64,000 bases of DNA, from assembly GCA_950295325.1 (NCBI GenBank), contig OX485807.1, positions 13,481,001-13,545,000 on the forward strand. Direction: 5' to 3'. This stretch comes from Polytrichum commune (lineage: Eukaryota; Streptophyta; Polytrichopsida; Polytrichales; Polytrichaceae). Every line of letters starts with the position of its first letter. Positions within the stretch are counted from its first letter, which is position 1. The position numbers were made by a program, and so were the translations under genes. Positions 36,671 through 48,389 of this stretch are shown piece by piece. Below the pieces are notes generated by a model. The model had not been told where the DNA came from, made no database searches, and was given only the letters and a program-made list of their open reading frames with translations.

Positions 36671-39435
36671 ATGGCTGTGCAACCTCAGTACCCTGCATCC
36701 AACGTTGTGATTCCCGCCGACCACAGCAACAGGTGTCTTAATTTCTTCTCTCCCCTCAAAACAATGATGCTTTTAAACGCATACGAGAATGCATGAAACC
36801 TTCTCTCGTGTTTGTGGTGATCGACGGGGACAGATGTTGTGCTGCCTGGTGAATTCGCATCGAGTTGCAATCCGACTTGCAGGTTACATGAATTAAAAGC
36901 TCCTGGAAGAAAAAGTATCCTAATTCTTGGTATTGGAATGGAACAGGTCGGGCAGGCCATCGTCTGCTGTGGGCAATGACAACAGGAGCTTCTTGACACC
37001 GGGGCTCAACTTGAACTCGTTTCTCAGCAAGTTCCAGATTCACCAACCCGTCGTGGGAGGATCGAATCAGCTTCGCATCTTCAACCAATGTAAGTTACCA
37101 TCAGATTCTCCGCAAAACATCATCATCTTTGCCACAAGAGTACACCAAGGAGGCGAGCCAAGCAGGGTTGATTTCGATGATTATGGTGTTCAGCAATCAA
37201 AGACGTTCTTTCCAGCTTCCACTGTGCATAGAATTGGTGACCTAATCGTATCCGCCATCAATTCCTCCGTCGGAACGGAACGGCGATCATCAATTTCAGA
37301 ACACGTCCAATCATCAACCGTTGTAGTAGTAGCAGTAGTAGCAGAGCCAGGAAGAGCAGTGGTCCAACTTTCCCCCCTCTACGTTTCATCATTCTATCAC
37401 CTACCCTAGCATGGGTGAAATTAGGCTATGGTCATTTCTTGCGCCATTTTGCATCAAGCTCAGCATGAAATCCATCCTTCATTCTTCAAGGTTGCGACTT
37501 GTGACGTTGAAGAGATTCGGTACTCGCATAGTCCGAGAGCTAGAATCTTTCATCATACCTTCCTCCCTCTTGATTGAAGTTCGGGTAGGTAAGTGATGTT
37601 TTTTTCCTGTTTGGTTTTGCAGTGACCGGAGGAAGGCACGCATACCCTCCCCAAGTCAATGTAGCAGCAACACACGCAGAGAATGAGGGAAATGTCCCTG
37701 CAGCTGCGGGTGGATCCAGAAAGAGAGGCAGGGAAGTAGGAGACGACTTAGCCAGCCAGTGGCATCAACAACATCAGCAACACCAGCAGCACCTTCTCAA
37801 TGTCCCAAACTTCCATCAAACTCAAACCACTGGCCCTGGGTCGGTGGTTAATCCGCAGTCTACCACTGCTGCAGCAGCAGCACCAGGAGGAGGAGGAGTC
37901 TCCACAGGCTTGCGTCTCGCCTTCGAGAATGATCGTCTCCGCTCCACCTCGCCTGTTTCCACAAGCGGAAGACCCGAAGTGACTGCTAAGAATCTCGTCG
38001 CCAGCATGGCGGAGGATTTCAGTTCGCATCTCCAGAAAGAGCGTGACGAAATTGAACATCTCCTCAAAATACAGGTACACATATGAATGCATTTCGAACT
38101 GTGATACAAACCTGTGTCCATAAAAACAAGCAAGAAACCCTAGAGAGAGAGAGATTGCTTGCTTATGCTTTCTTGCTCTGGAGGAGCTGTTGTTCCGCTG
38201 TGTAGACGAGTGTCCTGAATGGATTTACACCTTGGACAATGTGGATTGGATTTATGTGTAGTCCATGTCACATGGGAATCTCGATGTCGACCTTCCAAGG
38301 TTTCTGCCCCGTTTCATCATTCCATTCTGAAATTGGGTTATGATGCTTGATAAGAATGGGGTCCGAATTCAATTGGGGCTTCGCTTGAACCAACATGTTT
38401 GCCTGTCATGAATAGAGAAACATGACTACTGCCAAGTAGATTAGAACATGTAAGATCCTTGAGAAAGTAGAGGAAAGGCAGCTATGTGCACACGTGCAAG
38501 TTTGTTTGAAAGGATTTCTCCTTTGCACTACACTAAAACAGATCTGATTTATCGTGGCATTCACATTGGCGTGCCATGTTTATTGGAGTGGTCTTCATGC
38601 CTTGTTATGTAGTGGCAAGATTCGCATGATATCTTCTCTAGTTGTCTCCAAGTGGATTGCAAGACAACGAATAATGTGGGTTTATGATCTGGCCCACACA
38701 GAACCAGATGTTTAGTGTAGTGCAATCACTGGATCCCTTGTTGTTTTCACCACTTTTGGTAAGATCTTTTTGGCATGGGAGTGAGGAGTGGGTGGATGAA
38801 TCAAAGATCTGTAGGGTGCTTGACCTATTTTATCCCAACCAACCCTAACCTAACCTTTTCTGTGTAATGCTGTTGTTTAGGGAGAGCAAGTGAGACAGCT
38901 TCTGGAAGAAAAGCGGCAGCGGCATTGCCGCCAGCTGATCGCTGCAGTGGAATTAGGGTTTTCACGCAAGCTCCGGGAGAAGGACTTGGAAGCGGAGAAG
39001 GTGAAGCACCAGAATCAGGAGCTGCTGGACAGACTACAACACCTGAGTGCGGAATCTATCAACTGGCAGAACAAGCTTCGACAATCGGAGCAGAATGTCA
39101 ACTTATTGAGGTCCAGTATACACCAGGCCTCGCAGCACCAACCCTATGCTCTCAACAGGGAGCAACAAAGCAAGGAAGGGTGTGGAGACAGCGAGGTTGA
39201 TGACTGTGCTTCTTCGTATGTAGACGACAGGATTGACGCTCATGCCCGAACTTTCAACGAGAACAAGGAGCTTCGGGAGCAGTGGACTTGTCGTGTGTGC
39301 CGGTGTAAGGATGTGTCCATGTTGCTGTTACCTTGCAGACATCTCTGCTTGTGCAAGGATTGCGAGGGACAACTCGATGCTTGCCCTCTCTGCCGAGCTC
39401 CCAAGAACGCCTCTGTCCAAGTTTACATGTCGTGA
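36671..39435 (+). CDS. BOI/BRG-like RING-type E3 ubiquitin ligase (4 exons, 403 aa)
   Basis: Proposed exons are 36671-36732, 36947-37089, 37623-38074 and 38881-39435; every intron begins GT and ends AG, with phases 2, 1 and 0. The joined frame is 1212 nt including the TGA stop. The ATG was chosen because the N-terminus MAVQPQYP matches the usual BOI-family start. Visible parts: basic patch SRKRGREV at residues 100-107, a His/Gln run near 116-125, an Ala/Gly run near 150, a Glu/Lys/Leu-rich coiled coil about 195-300 with the family's conserved Trp segment (W281), and a C-terminal RING with C356, C359, C371, H373, C377, C380, C387 and C390, all eight ligands present. Family knowledge: Arabidopsis BOI and BRG proteins are nuclear E3 ligases that restrain cell death, act in defence against Botrytis, and bind DELLA proteins in gibberellin signalling. 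Which paralogue this is, and whether it has that role, is inference. No disabling mutation is seen. Confidence 0.93.
38135..38154 (+). promoter_or_regulatory. Telo-box fused to GA repeat in intron 3
   Basis: AAACCCTA (telo-box) runs directly into a 13-nt GA repeat, 60 nt inside intron 3 of the RING gene. A second telomere-like CCCTAACC lies near 38845, close to the exon 4 acceptor. In Arabidopsis, telo-boxes and GA repeats are bound by TRB/AZF and BPC proteins that recruit Polycomb. That this copy works so is inference. Confidence 0.4.
38526..38722. mobile_element. 0.2-kb MITE in intron 3 (CACTACACTAAA termini)
   Basis: CACTACACTAAA at 38526 is matched by its inverted copy TTTAGTGTAGTG ending at 38722. 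The inverted match extends outward to TTGCAC/GTGCAA and inward to an ATCTG motif. The interior is unlike the other families. It lies wholly inside the intron, away from both splice sites, so it should not alter the protein. Confidence 0.7.
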
Positions 39436-40380
39436 CATACCAATTTCACATGTTTCTCAACATGTTTCCAAATCTCTGCACAGGTTCACAACTCTGGACA
39501 TGGCGTGTACATGTCACGAGGCTAATTTGGAAGCTGAGCTGAACCATGGCATGATGACATGGAGGAATTCACCACCATAGGAAAATTTGACATACAGTGG
39601 GGCTCATAGGGCACCAGAAAACTGAAAACCCATCACCACCAATACAGAAAGCTCAATTCATCAACAACAATGAGTCTTTACATACCAACCAACACATTAG
39701 GTTAGTAGGATCATCATCATTTCATGCGTAGGGAGAGAGAGAGAGAGAGAGGAGAGTGAGATAGAGAGGGGTTTAGTCCATTTTTTTAATACCATCACCA
39801 CCCAACATCTGAAGAGCCAACAGCAGACCTCCCCTTCTTCTTGGCGAGGTCAAGATTGTTCAGGGCTCCACTACTTTTTTGTAGAGTAGGTCGTGCCTAT
39901 TCTTGCACTACATTTGCCAACAACGCAACTTGTTGTATATGCAATTTAATTATAACAATTTTGTTTTTCCCACAGACTGAACTTCAGTATGTGCTTACGG
40001 CTTCTTTTTCAATCACAACTCTAACCTGTGATTCTGTGACAAAAACTTTTCGAATGTCTCTTGAGATTGTTTGTGTGATGGATTGTCTTGGCAAAGAATG
40101 CCAGCGTGCAAGTGTATGTGTGTGCCAAGAATGCCAGTTGAATGCCAAGAACAAACATTCTTACAGTACAATTCCAATGCGATGGTTACCATGAGATTAT
40201 TTTTTCGTTTCCATTATGCATACACTAAACCTTGGTGTTACCCTCCACTCTGAACTTCTTGTATGCAACTCCTCTCACGATGATGGTAATTATCGCATGT
40301 CAATCCTAGAGAACCGTGGACTTCCCAAACCCCCAAAACCCTGAACTTTGAAGATTAGTTTTTCAGGCGAAACTACGATA
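39436..40380 (+). other. 3' flank of the RING gene
   Basis: Non-coding stretch after the stop. It has a GA repeat at about 39733-39750. A splice-acceptor-like pyrimidine run ending CCCACAG precedes 39976, so a 3' UTR intron is possible. No canonical AATAAA signal was found, and no further coding exon could be supported. Confidence 0.3.
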
Positions 40381-40389
40381 AACGTTTTT

Positions 40390-40719
40390 ATTTAGTGTCA
40401 CCGATTCTATTCGTCTTGCTCAATAATAATCTTAACATTATTTGCCATTCCTTGCAAATTGTTTTGGACATTCTAGATTTACAGTGTTGCAATTATTGTC
40501 CCTTATGAAGTGATTTTTCATCCAAGTTTCAATCATCCATGACAATAATTCACCACAGATATGTACCAAACTTTGTTTCAATAATTGATATTTAGATGAA
40601 CTAAAAGTGAGCTGGGATTACAGTACTTGCAAACTTATTTATAACAAGTGTCAGTAGAAAATTTACCACAGTGACATAGAATACTGTATTCTATGTCACT
40701 AAATACAATATTTAGTGTA
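40390..40719 (+). mobile_element. MITE family B, copy 4
   Basis: ATTTAGTGTCACCGATTC start and AATACAATATTTAGTGTAG end. Near its right end is a perfect 14-bp inverted repeat GTGACATAGAATAC (40671-40684 and 40686-40699). Lies about 1 kb after the RING gene stop. Confidence 0.74.
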
Positions 40720-42207
40720 GTTCTTAGTTTTGAGCATGCATTTCTATGTGTTGGGATCGTGTATAAGTGTGGTTCACTGTTGATATTTTGATGCGTTGTC
40801 TGATCACCTATTGGAACCTTCATGAATTAGAAGCTCACTGCCAGGAGGTGGTGGTAGATAAGTAAGTGACCGAATGTGGCATTTGTATATCTGCAAATCT
40901 GCCACAGTTGTTAAGATGGCTGACCTTTAATTTCTTCTTTGGATTAATCGGCTTGCCAAAATCTTGTTTTGCATCACATGAAATTCATTTATTGATTCCA
41001 GCAAGTGTACATGTTCTGAAAATTCCCACTTTCATCACCCGTTGAATCTCCCAGACTTGGAACTGGAATCAAATTGTAGTGTGTCCTTTCTTCAGTTATT
41101 TCTCTCTCTCTAGACCTACATATATAGAGTAGCCAAGTGTGCGAGGCCGTTGGAACTGCATAAGGTAGATGTGTAATTCCAACAATAATCTAGACATCTA
41201 GGGTAAGTGCACCTATAGTTGTGCACCTTGACCCTCTAAGGGTGAGTTTTCATGTAGGTTGCTAGCGCACCAGATTCTAGTGTGAATAAGGACAAACCCG
41301 CCCAAATGTGGAGGGAGTCTGGTGGGGAAGGGTTCGTATGTGCCAACTAGCTAGCTACTTCTCATCTTCTCAAATCTAGGTCCACCTACTAATCTCGTCC
41401 TCGTGGTTACCAAGGATGGACTTCTGACCAACATTGGTTCTCTGGAGCCTTCAACCGGTCTTAATTGTTCAATGATTGGCACGTGTAGGTTGAGGATTTT
41501 TTAGTGGGCACATGGAATTGTAGAGGCCCGTGTCCATGGCCCTCCACATTCTAGCGGACTGCCATAACGTGGTTGGATGGTGGCTTGTGCTTAACTACAT
41601 GAGAACACCTCCGACCCACTATTATCTAGAAACTAATGAGCAATCGGCGTACATGGAAACTCACCCTAATTGTGCACTTGTCCCACCTTAATCTTGGATC
41701 AATAGATTTACTCTCCTTTATTGGTTGCTCCTTGGGCACATGCTTCCTATGTTGAGACCTCCTACTCAATTGTATGATGCGCAATAATAGTAACGTTGGT
41801 GCGTGATAATAAGAGCAATGAAGATAAAGATCCACCATCTACCTATGCTCAATTTGCAACAATTTTGGATTCCATGCCTTTGTGAAAACAATACTTTGTT
41901 TTTGAGTGTCTTAGAAACTTGATTTTTGAACATTTTGATCCCCAAAAATCTATGAATTTTTTTTTCTTTCTTTCCACTATAGACTATTTAACTAAAGTGC
42001 AAGTGCACAGTACTAGGTACACCTACCCTATAATTAAATGATATGTGGTTAGGTGTGGATCTAAGAAAGGACACTAGAAAGAGATCATATTATGTGTTGA
42101 AAAAGTGCTAATGATTCCAGTCTCAATAGTCAAGTTACATGATTGGGAAGACCTATATGAACACAAGAATCTTCACTTTGGTAACGAATAAGATAAATAT
42201 AAAACAA
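40720..42207. other. Spacer with a loose inverted repeat
   Basis: AGTGCACCTATAGTTGTGCA...GGGTGAGTTTTCATGTA (about 41197-41257) is matched in inverse by TACATGGAAACTCACCCTAA near 41652, suggesting an old element of about 0.5 kb. No coding region. Confidence 0.4.
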
Positions 42208-42443
42208 AAGCGGGGATTAGTGCATATGAGCATACATTTCATCCATCCAACATAAAAAAATTGACCACTATAAGTTTGTGACTGATTCACCTCAAATGAC
42301 TTGGACTAGACTAGATTTTGGACTTTAAAACTACTGTTGATGTCCAATCAACTAATGTCTATTAACCTCCGGGCTGCATACTATTTCGGGGCTTCTATCT
42401 TGGATGAATGAGAGGTACCCTCATATGCAACAATTTTTCCTCC
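42208..42443. mobile_element. MITE family G, copy 4
   Basis: TTTCATCCATCCAACATAAA at the left, TTGGATGAATGAGAGGTACC at the right. Interior CATACTATTTCGGGG as in copy 1. Confidence 0.7.
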
Positions 42444-42666
42444 GACACAAAAAGATAGAAAAGAAAAGCTAACATTTCATTCATCCATCATAAGTTCTGT
42501 AAGTGGATGTTTCATTTATAACCATTACCTTACAAACCCTTTAATTTTCTCTTGGGACGGCAGTTAAATCACTAATTGTAATCGCCTTCTGTTGACATGT
42601 TCATGTTGCTTTTGTCACAATCTCGCCTCCAACATGCTCTGAAATTCCAACACTGACTACTACTAC

Positions 42667-43150
42667 TACACCATTTATGATATTTAGTATCACATTCACC
42701 TTTTGGGAAGGGGCTTAAACTAGATGCCTAGAGATCTCAAAGTGCTGCGCCCGTTAATTGCCATTATGATACTATTCGTCCACATGAGCAACATTTTTAA
42801 GTGAAAATTATTTACATTTTGACATTTAGTGTAGAACATTGCGAAACTTGAAATGATAGTTTTGCAAGTTTAGTATACAGAGGAAGATATTATTAAGTAT
42901 ACTAATTTAAAGTGTCATTTATGCACACTTGAGTCAATTTGTGAAACCATTGTGTAACATAGGTATACACCTCGTAACACTACTGAACACACCCATGGTC
43001 AAGATTTTAGTAAGCGCACTTGAATGCCAAGTGACATGCGGTGACACTAATGGTTAAGTCGTTAATCATCAGTGCAACCTAGCATACGCCTCAAAATAGG
43101 ATAAGTGACACTAAAAACGCATGTGACACTCAATACCATAAACGGTGTAC
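42667..43150. mobile_element. MITE family H, copy 2
   Basis: TACACCATTTATGATATTTA left and complement TACACCGTTTATGGTATTG right, TA flanked. Shares GCGCACTTGAATGCCAAGTG with copy 1. Confidence 0.77.
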
Positions 43151-45918
43151 TACGCCAGCAGTAGTTGTAGTACTACAACAACAGCGGCCTCCACATCTTC
43201 CCGCTTTCATTGCTGTGGCCTGGCCTTAAAAAAAGCTTATGGCAGCTCTTTGATGTCGAGCTTCTCACATTCGCACATGATGTAAGTAAAGTTAAGGTAC
43301 TCACGCGGGGTAGTTGGTCAAATTCATGGAGCCTGATAAGTGTAAAAGTACTCCTCTCTCTCTCTCTCTCACAGTGTACACCTCCTTTGATAATGGAGTT
43401 CAACACACTTAAAGTTAACACCCACTTAACCTTAACCATGCTCATGCACGCCCGCCACTATTGCTGTAGGCCAGGGTTTCGTGGCCACCCTGCATGCATC
43501 AAGAACCGAAAAAGTTGGCAGCAAGCAATCAATTAAACCTTGCCCGCTTGCTCGCTCATTCATCAATCCATTTACGCTCCTCCACCAGGCACAAATTTAT
43601 GTGTTAAGTGAGATCGATGTACGATTCTCGGTCGCAACCCACCCGCCCCACCCGCCCCGCCCGCCCATGTTCTCATCACACCCATCTGTTAATCTATGAA
43701 ATCTAATCTACACAGATCATCTGACCAGAGAGATATACATTATTACCAACCCTCAGGCCCGATCTTAATGACTTCTGTGAGTTGACCTGGGTCAAAATCA
43801 GAGTGGCAGGCCGGGGTGTGTAATAACGTCGCCAAGACTTTCCCTTCACTTGTATTATGTGATTACTTGCGTGAACAAGGACAGCTGCGAGTCAGTGCTT
43901 TGGTACCCAGCTACCTAGTGTAAATCAGCAGATCAGACATGCAGGCATTTATTAGCGCCCATTTTGTCGTTGCAGGCGGCAAATCTTTTAACCTTGCATT
44001 GGGGCGTTAACTTCGTACATCTATATATCTATATATATAAATTTAGCTTTCAAGTTAGTCTACTCCATAAGCAAGCCCAGGCTATAAGTTAAGCTGCTCA
44101 GTGGCGCGGCCTGCCAGCCATGATCAGCAGCACGCACAAATGCAAATGCTGATGCTGATGCTCCTGCTGCTGGCTGTGGCTGACTGAATGTTTTTTGGGC
44201 CCTGCAGGCACCTCTGTTTGAGTGTCAAGTTGTCAACCTTCGAGTTCGCCAGTACCATGATCCAGACAACCAAACCACACCTGCTACAATGCCTTGTCTT
44301 ATTTGACCAGGAGATTCAAAGTAATTTACCTCCCTTCAAGCCGCACGTCATTGCTTCAATCCGGGGTTGACGTCAATATCTAGATATATATATATATATA
44401 GATAGATATAGATAGATATATTCTCGTACTCTACTGGTGAATTCCATACCACAATGGGTATGATGGTAGTTTGCTCATTTTTGAATCCAAGCATCAGAGT
44501 AGCGAGCAGGTGAACGGAGGGCAGGTCATTTGTTTTGTGCTGCTCAAGCCTCACACATGTTTACACGCGCTGCTGGAATTTTTGCAAGAAATATATGACC
44601 ATGGCAGATACGCAAGGTTTTTCAGTTGCACTCGACATGTGCTGCTTTGGGATTCGAATGCCAGTCGTGTACGTTGGTTTAGATGCAATCTTGATTTTCA
44701 AGAGCTCACAAATGATGGGTACATGGCATCGTCCGAGATCGGATCTGAAAGTGAGTGGTTTCCAAGAATCCAAAAACCTGTTGAGGGAAATGCAGGGTTG
44801 CTCAATGGTGCTAGTGCTCTGGTCCACACGTCCTAGGCAACTGAAAATTTTGCGCAAATCTATCATCGTGCTGTGGTAGATTTGCAAACGGAAGACACGT
44901 GCTTTGAGGCTCATGTATATGCTCGCCATGTATGTTCACAAGCCTTTTGGGTGCATCTCTAGTCTTCCAAAACGTTGCAAATGGGGCGCACTACAGTGCC
45001 TGATTTGATATTTGAAAACGAATGCAGCCTTTGAAGTGTCCATTCCACTGACATGGTTGCTTAGTGGTGCTAGTGCTCTCACACACGTACTCCACAATGA
45101 TTTTTTTATAAGTAAAATCTACCAACCGTATAGATTTACTGAGGTTCGAAATGGGCTTGTGTGCTGGTAGTGGATGTTCACAAGCTTTTGGGTGCAAAAT
45201 GAAAATCATATAGTCAAGAGTTGAATTAAAAGGGCCGAAGAAATGGCTGCCAATTGCTTGATTACTGTCAGGTCAGTATCTGCAGTAATAACTTACACTG
45301 GGTGAGGTTGAGGCAACTATAACCGATAATATAAGAGAGTCTGCATCTGTTTAGGAGGAGTAATAGCGGAGAATTATTTTTCTTGTGAAGAGAAACAAAT
45401 TATAAGGAGAATGCAAAGTTCTTCTTCTTCTTCTTATTATTATTTCTTTTCATGAATACGAAAATGATTACAAATTTTGAAGCGGTAAAGTTAGGGTGAT
45501 GTATAGTCGATTTATAGGTTAACCCATAATCACTCATATTAATTCTAATACTTGGCTATAACAATTATCAAAACTCTTATGAGGGTAATCAATCACAAGC
45601 CGCCACCACGTAAACCTTAACTATGTTAAGTACAAACTTTAGATCTCATCCATGTCGGCATTACATGATCCTGGTGAGCAGTGAAAAGGACTTGGGCAAC
45701 TATGGATGCCTCGACCTTATAAGTTAAGCAGCTTGAACTTTTAGCTTGAACTTTGAAGGTTGGTGAGGATAGAATGCCCACTCTACAAGTTGGCACAACT
45801 GTCTAATTTTTTTAGTACCTTATCTCTAAGTAGTATGAGAAAAATCATGTCATACATATATTATAGGACCTCAAGCCAGAGATTTTATTTACATGTCCTT
45901 TTTGCAGTTGCTACTGCA
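43151..45918. other. No gene recognised
   Basis: CT array, AT array and a GTTGTAG palindrome (43164-43179). Several ORFs of 100-120 codons at 44471-44929 overlap on both strands and have no domain features. Confidence 0.4.
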
Positions 45919-46237
45919 CTAAATAGTCTTATTCGTGTGCATTACCGTAATTTTCTAGAGCCCACGCTAATTCTCATTATGAGGACCACATTAATTGTCA
46001 ACCCATGCTAGGTTTATACTTAGAAAATCAATATGGGTGATTTTTTTTAATTTTTTTTTTTAAAACATTTGTATTGCTTGTGTCTCATAACCACTATTCA
46101 ATGTGTTGGTATGAGGACTTAGGGGAAGACTTGGGGTCTTGGACCCATGTTAATTCCACTTTGACTAGAAAATTAGTGTGGCCCACAGTAATTTTCATGC
46201 TAATTTTTCACCCACACTATTAACACTATTTAGTGTA
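45919..46237. mobile_element. MITE family I, copy 1
   Basis: GCACTAAATAGTCTTATTCG start and complement TACACTAAATAGTGTTAATA end. GTGGCCCAC-type motifs inside pair with each other. Confidence 0.7.
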
Positions 46238-46279
46238 CTTTACAATCATCTTGGGGATTTGAAAGGAGGGACTAAGTAA

Positions 46280-46670
46280 TACACTAGATATTGTACTTAG
46301 TGTCATATGATACTACCGTACTTTATGTTATTGTGGTAAATATTCTAATGACTCTTCTCATGAATAAATTTTCAAGTATTTACATGGATGATTGAAATTT
46401 GGATGAGAGCTATGCCAATTATTGAAATGAAATTTATTATATTCTGCATCGTAACAATAATATAACACATAATATAATAATTCATGGATTATTGAAATTT
46501 GGATGAAATTTCACGTCCTAAGTGACAATAATTGCAACATTGAAAATCTATAATGCCCAATTTTTTCTTACAAGAATTGACAAATCATGTTGAGTTTTCA
46601 TTAGTATTGATGAGACTACATGGGCCGTTTATAATTAGTATTGAGCGAGACACATAGAATGATATTTAGT
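46280..46670 (-). mobile_element. MITE family B, copy 5
   Basis: TACACTAGATATTGTACTTA start. ATGGATTATTGAAATTTGGA is present twice (near 46397 and 46483) owing to an internal duplication. Ends at ATGATATTTAGT and joins family A copy 4. Confidence 0.7.
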
Positions 46671-46671
46671 A

Positions 46672-46891
46672 CTACACTAAATATGATATTTTTTTGTCAC
46701 TTACTATTTGAAATTATGCAATGCTATATCTATTTAATGCACATCTCATAATTTACAAAAATGTTGAATTGGTTGTTTGGACATTATAGAACATCATAAA
46801 CTTTACTTGGTGAAAAATTACATCAATAATAAAAAGATATAGCACTATGTAAATCCAAATAGTAAGTGACACTAAATATCATATTTAGTGG
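46672..46891. mobile_element. MITE family A, copy 4
   Basis: CTACACTAAATATGATATTT start, matching ACTAAATATCATATTTAGTG end, with GGTTGTTTGGACATTATAG inside. Lies back to back with family B copy 5. Confidence 0.78.
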
Positions 46892-47097
46892 AGTTGTTGG
46901 GTATATGCTAGCTTAGCGGATGAATGCACAAATTATGTCGCCAGTTGAAATGAGGTGAGACACAAGCATCATGTCAAAAGATAAGTGCAACTCACAATAC
47001 TGTAGATTCGAATTTGAACAAATTACAATTCAAAGTCCTTGATTCAACTGTATAACATTATTTAGCCATGTGGATCGGTTCCTTGACCCTAGAATAT

Positions 47098-47394
47098 GTC
47101 AACTATGGTAATATGTGGAAGTTACATGTTTGAATTTAGTGTTAATAAGGATATGAAAAAAATGATGTCGACTTTGGTAGACGAGAGATCAACGAGCAGG
47201 AAGGTGGGGCGCCACATCTAAAATCGCAAGTCCAGTGAAATTCATGCTTCACATGAAGGGAGGTGGCAGTAGGGAAGGTAGCGGCACATTTACGTCTAAC
47301 ACTAATTGTCAAGGGATTGAAAATTAATGTTGAGCAGGGTAGGGTGGTAACAACATTAGATATAATCAAACACTAAATATCATATTCAGTGTAG
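47098..47394 (+). mobile_element. MITE family E, copy 1
   Basis: Begins with TGTCAACTATGGTAATATGT and ends ACTAAATATCATATTCAGTG. The centre is GC-rich. Confidence 0.65.
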
Positions 47395-47740
47395 TGCTGG
47401 CTCGGGGGGGGGGGTAGTCATTGGTTGGAGTAGCAATATACGTGCGAACAAATGATAGGGTATTTTAAAAACATGGGGGCTAAAAATTATAAATGGACTT
47501 AAGAGTAATATAGGGTATGAAAAATGGCATTGGACATCTTTAAAGTACTATAGGGTATGGAATAATAGGTAATTTGGAATTATAAGTAATGCAAGCCATT
47601 TTTCTATTAACCCAAAGTAGAAATTTACATAATGATAGCATGTGAAAAAAAGAAGAGAATTGAAAGTAATACCCCCCTATAAATAGTGGTTGTTCGCACC
47701 TACATCCTTAACTTTTTAACACATTGCCCCCCCCCCTGAG

Positions 47741-48163
47741 AGTGTTGGGGAGATTTCTGGCATAATTAGTCGAGATCCTATTCTTTCCAATGTAAACCAG
47801 TTACACATTGACATCTTTCAGGTTATCTTTGAATATATTGAGGAATATTCGACATATTCATGTAAATCGATTGGCAATTTTTCCAAAGTCTTGAATTTGA
47901 ACCGGTTATATCTCAAGCTCAATAGGCTCATCAGTAACAATGAATGGGGAGAACCGGTTGCTAGTTACAAATGAACCAATTGAGTTTGAGAAATAATCAG
48001 TTGAGGTTTAAGACTTCAAGATAATTACGGATCATTTCAGAGTAATTTATGGAATATACCTCAAATTAATAAAGAAAAACTGAAGGATGTCACCATGTAA
48101 TTGGTTGGGCTTGGAAACACTAGGATATCGACCGATCATGTCCAAAAACCTCCTTGGACACTA
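47741..48163. mobile_element. Family F foldback element, complete two-arm copy
   Basis: The left arm (47741 to about 47945) and right arm (about 47950-48163) are diverged inverted copies of the same about 200-bp sequence, with ACCGGTT motifs near the centre and AGTGT-type ends. Seven other places in the window carry one arm or a disrupted copy. A C10 tract abuts the left end. Confidence 0.78.
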
Positions 48164-48185
48164 ATATGTAACTATGCTGAATTAT

Positions 48186-48380
48186 CCTATTAGTGTGGGT
48201 TATCATTTGGAGATTCATGCTGCTATAACTTTTTGCCAACATGATCCCTTTTTACCAAGTAAGTTACATCATGTTTTTTTGATGTGCATACTAACTATTT
48301 ATGTAGCTTGAGTAAAAAATTAAGCTCAGTATAAATGTAATACCAATGCGTAAATCCAAATGGTAACCCACACTAATAGG
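48186..48380. mobile_element. MITE family D, copy 2 (intact)
   Basis: CCTATTAGTGTGGGTTATCA and its complement at the right end, about 195 bp. It is the uninterrupted form of copy 1 and directly follows the family F foldback. Confidence 0.75.
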
Positions 48381-48389
48381 ACAATTCAG

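Noticed and set aside
37748-38133. Minus-strand ORFs opposite exon 3 of the RING gene
   Set aside because: Shadows of the coding exon on the other strand.
38526-38722. 3-bp TSD for the intron-3 MITE as a CACTA element
   Set aside because: Flanks are TTG and CAA, which are complementary rather than direct repeats, so a CACTA-type TSD is not supported.
44471-44929. Three overlapping ORFs of 114-122 codons
   Set aside because: Open frames on both strands at once and no protein family resemblance; likely chance.
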